Part shown: positions 61,394 through 64,000 of the stretch, piece after piece
Numbering within the stretch: position 1 is the stretch's first letter
Layout of the letters: each line of letters begins with the position of its first letter
From: Heterobasidion occidentale
Taxonomy: Eukaryota > Basidiomycota > Agaricomycetes > Russulales > Bondarzewiaceae
Reading direction: 5' to 3'
Assembly (NCBI GenBank): GCA_039111635.1
Contig: JBCAQO010000007.1
Location: 1,426,001 to 1,490,000 of the forward strand
Length of the DNA: 64,000 nucleotides
Position numbers and translations under genes: made by a program
Notes under the pieces: generated by a model
Told to the model about the DNA's origin: nothing
Database searches by the model: none
What the model saw: the letters and a program-made list of their open reading frames with translations, nothing else

Positions 61394-62564
61394 TTATGGC
61401 TTCCTGTGAGATGGTGAGACGGGTCTCCTCCATGTGCGTTTGGTAGTCATGTACGGCGTCTGAACATGGGCCCAGGGGCAGTATCGTGCGCGCGCCGATG
61501 GAAGCCCTGCGGGTGCTGTCTGGGTAAAAGATCGGTCGACGACGGAACGACGGAGGAAGTCAGCCCCGTAGTCGACAGCCATATGTGGCGTCGACGGGGG
61601 TGCAGATGGGTCTCGGGCTCCGGGCTGGACAGCGGTATCGTCGCAGAGCGCTGGGCGATGGGCTGTGCGAATACCGGGTCTAGAGAAGGACTGGCCACTG
61701 GGATCGGTACTCGTGCACGGCGTATGCAGAATACCGCGACGGCTCGTCGGGGCCGGACTCGATGTCAGCGTGGGTGGACAACCTGTAGCTGTCAACCGCG
61801 GGATAGAGAAGGACTGGCCACTGTGTTCGGCTGGCGTGTCGGGCGGCTGGGCGGGGGGTCGATGTCGCTTCGGGGGTAGATGTCCTTGTGCCGACGGCTG
61901 TACAGTGACGGGAACTGGTCCGACTGCGGGGAACTCCTCAACGTTGGGAGTTCTTGTTGTTAAGTTGTTTGGGATGAGGGCATTGCCCTCGGTGTCTTCA
62001 TAGGCTTCGATATACCTGCTGGGCGCTGTTCGAGGTTGCGTAGGCAGGAAGTCTGTCTCCAGGGTGCCCACACCATCCACCCTCTGGCCCCAGTCCGCGA
62101 TAGTATGGGGAGGCGGGAGGTGACAGGGAGGAGGTTGGGACTCTAACACTGGTGGATGAAATCATGTGTCAGTCTTGATGTCTCCCATGCCACAGCGTGC
62201 GAGGACAAACTTACGATCTGGGAAGCCTTGAAGGATCGTGTGCTTACCACGATGCTTGCTCTGTCTTGGCGATAACGCCGGATCAATATTGCAATGGGCA
62301 AGGACGAGGAGAAGGAAGGTGTGCTAAGGTTCTACAAGAGGCGTCAGGGAGGTGTGCAATATGCGACAACTAAGATCAAACACACCTTGAGAGCGGGCCT
62401 CGATTCGAGATGAGCTAAGCCTCCTGCGGAGATGGCAAGTCCGCGAACGAGAAGCGCGTGGCGTCGGAGGCGTCGGAGGCCAACAGTATGTCCGACCCCG
62501 CAGGCGACAGAGCATTGCGGACCCCTTGGACGATCTCCGTGGCGAGTGTATCGAAGTCAAACAT
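61394..62564 (-). CDS. Doubtful multi-exon gene, Pro/Ser/Thr-rich product
   Basis: Not recognised. First exon begins at 62564 with MFDFDTLATEIVQGVRNALS and runs through ILLASDASDATRFSFADLPS; a TAG at 62415 follows. A homologous segment at 63835 has one more base here and stays open, so the stop may be due to a missing base. A second exon at about 62254-62332 (NLSTPSFSSSLPIAILIRR) and a large last exon ending at 61394 (ESQPPPCHLPPPHTIADWGQ, then proline-rich sequence with two SGQSFS repeats) would complete the gene. The join between the last two exons is not proven. If the TAG is real, the first exon is a 49-residue product on its own. Confidence 0.35.
61682..61823. repeat. Two 19-bp direct repeats, 123 bp apart
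   Basis: AGAGAAGGACTGGCCACTG at 61682-61700 and 61805-61823. On the minus strand they encode the repeated SGQSFS peptides, so the last exon holds a duplicated 41-residue unit. Confidence 0.7.
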
Positions 62565-63799
62565 TTGAAGAGTGGGAGGCGAAAGTATGAGGGTAAGTCT
62601 CGAGGTGGGTTGGTGTCAGACAATTCGGGTGGGGAGTTGAGCATCATCATCAGCTCGCGCCCCCTCCTTTATAGACTTCTGACCCGCTCATGAACAAAGG
62701 AACCTCCGTCTCCACTGTCGTTGGTGGCAAATGCTGTGAGCAACAACGGCATCCGCTTCCGAGGTCCAGCCTCCGCCGACGCGTCACTCTTGTTCTCGTG
62801 GTGGAGAAGCGCTGTGCCACCGCCTCAAGCCATTTAATTTCAGGATCTCTCGATCGTCCGGCGCCCATGACCTTTGTAATGAGGCAATCTCGCTTGTGCC
62901 TCTGGACACGACGACCAATGGGACGCATCACGACTCTCAGGGTGTTCGCCACCGGTTCCGTTCTGAGGAAGACGGAGGGCTTCTTTAGGTCTCTCGGTCA
63001 ACGGGGCTCTTCGACTGCTCTTCGGGGTCCCCTCGTCATGATCACCCGAATACGTATGTGTACGTGTACGTACGCGTCTTGTCATCTCCCTCTGGACGCT
63101 TGATCCAGGCAATGGCCCGACATTCCGCGTTGTTCCCTCCTCGAAGGCTTGTTCTCACGCGTGATTGCGTGCAGCAACCTCGCCTCATCGCAGACCGATC
63201 ATCCCGCCTCGACTGACGCCCCAGTGAGAACGACATACCCCCCCTTCACCACACCGAGGACAACGATGCCACCCTGAATCATAGCTGCGAGGGTGGACGT
63301 TCGAAGCCAGGTGCGATCCACAGGCCGTAGTAGAGTGAAGTTAGGGTCATGGGCGGCGAGATATAGGCCCTGTACGAGGTGTGCCAGTCACGATAAGTCC
63401 AGTCGTTCACATTACTGTCCCAACGCCAAATACTACTGCACAAAATATGAGTCGTGTTTGTTCTGTTCAGCAAAACCCTCTCAGATGCTGCACTCAGATT
63501 GCGAGCGCGCCTCCAGCTACAACCGCCGTTCGAAAGTTGTATGATTGTTTTTTTCCACGTCCAGGTCATTCCCGTCGGTGCCATGTCAGGCGGAGAGGAA
63601 ATCGCTCGAAGAAATTTGACAGTCAGCACGATGACAAGACACCGCGGAGGCTTCGCGGCATCACTATTTGATACACACTCCTGACGCCGCCGTAATATTT
63701 GGGACAAAAAAACCCGTCAACTGTTCAACGAGAAACTCGAATTTTCGGTGCAGAGGCACACTTCGGTTGAGGACAACGGTCCCTTATATAGCATAATGT
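62565..63799. other. Unassigned region
   Basis: No clear gene. On the minus strand at 63290-63360 the peptide TLTSLYYGLWIAP and at about 63190-63290 GGIVVLGVVKGGYVVLTGAS look coding and hydrophobic, but no full gene can be built. Confidence 0.4.
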
Positions 63800-64000
63800 C
63801 CAGTATTATCAGGTGAATAAACCGCGCAATACCGTTGAACTCGCGACGGAGATCGTTCAAGGGGTGCGCGGTGCGCCTGCGGGGTCCGATATCCCACCGG
63901 CCTCCGACGCCTCCGACACCAAGGTCTCCTCCGACGCTTCCGCTGCTGCCCTCCTCTCCGAGTTCGCGGACTTGCCGTCTGCACAGGGAGCTCCAGCTGA
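63800..64000 (+). CDS. Partial paralogue of the 62.4-kb exon, runs off window
   Basis: Open frame with VELATEIVQGVRGAPAGSDI, PPASDASD and LLSEFADLPSAQGAPA, clearly related to the minus-strand exon at 62400-62564 (TLATEIVQGVR, LLASDASD, FADLPSPQ). No in-frame ATG is visible; the ATATAG at about 63793 could be a splice acceptor. The 3' part lies outside the window. Confidence 0.4.

Noticed and set aside
62415..62564. Mating pheromone precursor
   Set aside because: The 49-residue product starts like small secreted precursors, but it has no C-terminal CaaX box and has a longer paralogue.

Overview
This window is nuclear DNA of a basidiomycete fungus, most likely an Agaricomycete. The evidence is: many short GT-AG introns of about 50-70 nt in nearly every gene, a KRE6/SKN1-type beta-glucan synthesis gene, two DUF6533-like membrane proteins, a Munc13-like MUN/C2 protein, a gpd gene with a 5-nt micro-exon, and no bacterial-type operons. 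About 20 genes can be supported, on both strands.

Layout. 1.8-2.9 kb: a PalI/Rim9-SUR7 membrane protein. 3.4-11.5 kb: a group of genes for mitochondrial functions, namely mitochondrial RNA polymerase (RPO41), ATP synthase subunit h (ATP14) head-to-head with the ATP synthase inhibitor IF1 (INH1), and a citrate/tricarboxylate carrier (CTP1). 12.0-20.2 kb: uroporphyrinogen-III synthase (HEM4), a KRE6/SKN1 GH16-like protein, and the ER chaperone LHS1 ending in HDEL. 20.5-25.4 kb: a Ync13-like MUN/C2 protein. 25.6-35.2 kb: a strongly GC-rich segment with a secreted GMC oxidoreductase, adenylosuccinate lyase (ADE13) and a KIN4-type kinase. 35.2-38.0 kb: gene-poor. 38.0-42.7 kb: a tandem pair of DUF6533-like genes. 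43.1-47.6 kb: an integrase-type H2C2 zinc-binding protein and GAPDH. 49.5-53.5 kb: a four-span membrane protein and an Ish1/Msc1 protein. 54.0-58.6 kb: a cytochrome P450 and two tandem ISG12/IFI6-like small membrane proteins. 58.6-64 kb: mostly unassigned, with one doubtful multi-exon gene and an inverted duplicate of its first exon that runs off the window end.

From about 11.5 kb on, many otherwise well-conserved genes need single-base corrections, mostly one missing base, to be read through. Even GAPDH has one, so I read most of these as sequencing or assembly indels rather than true pseudogenes. Gene spans below therefore run from inferred start to inferred stop across introns and across these suspected indels. 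The most interesting biology is the divergent ATP14/INH1 pair, the ISG12-like pair with a split cysteine motif, the tandem DUF6533 duplication with conserved CCAAT boxes, the domesticated integrase-type zinc domain, the GC-AG introns, the 5-nt exons, and a GMC enzyme that seems to lack its second catalytic histidine.
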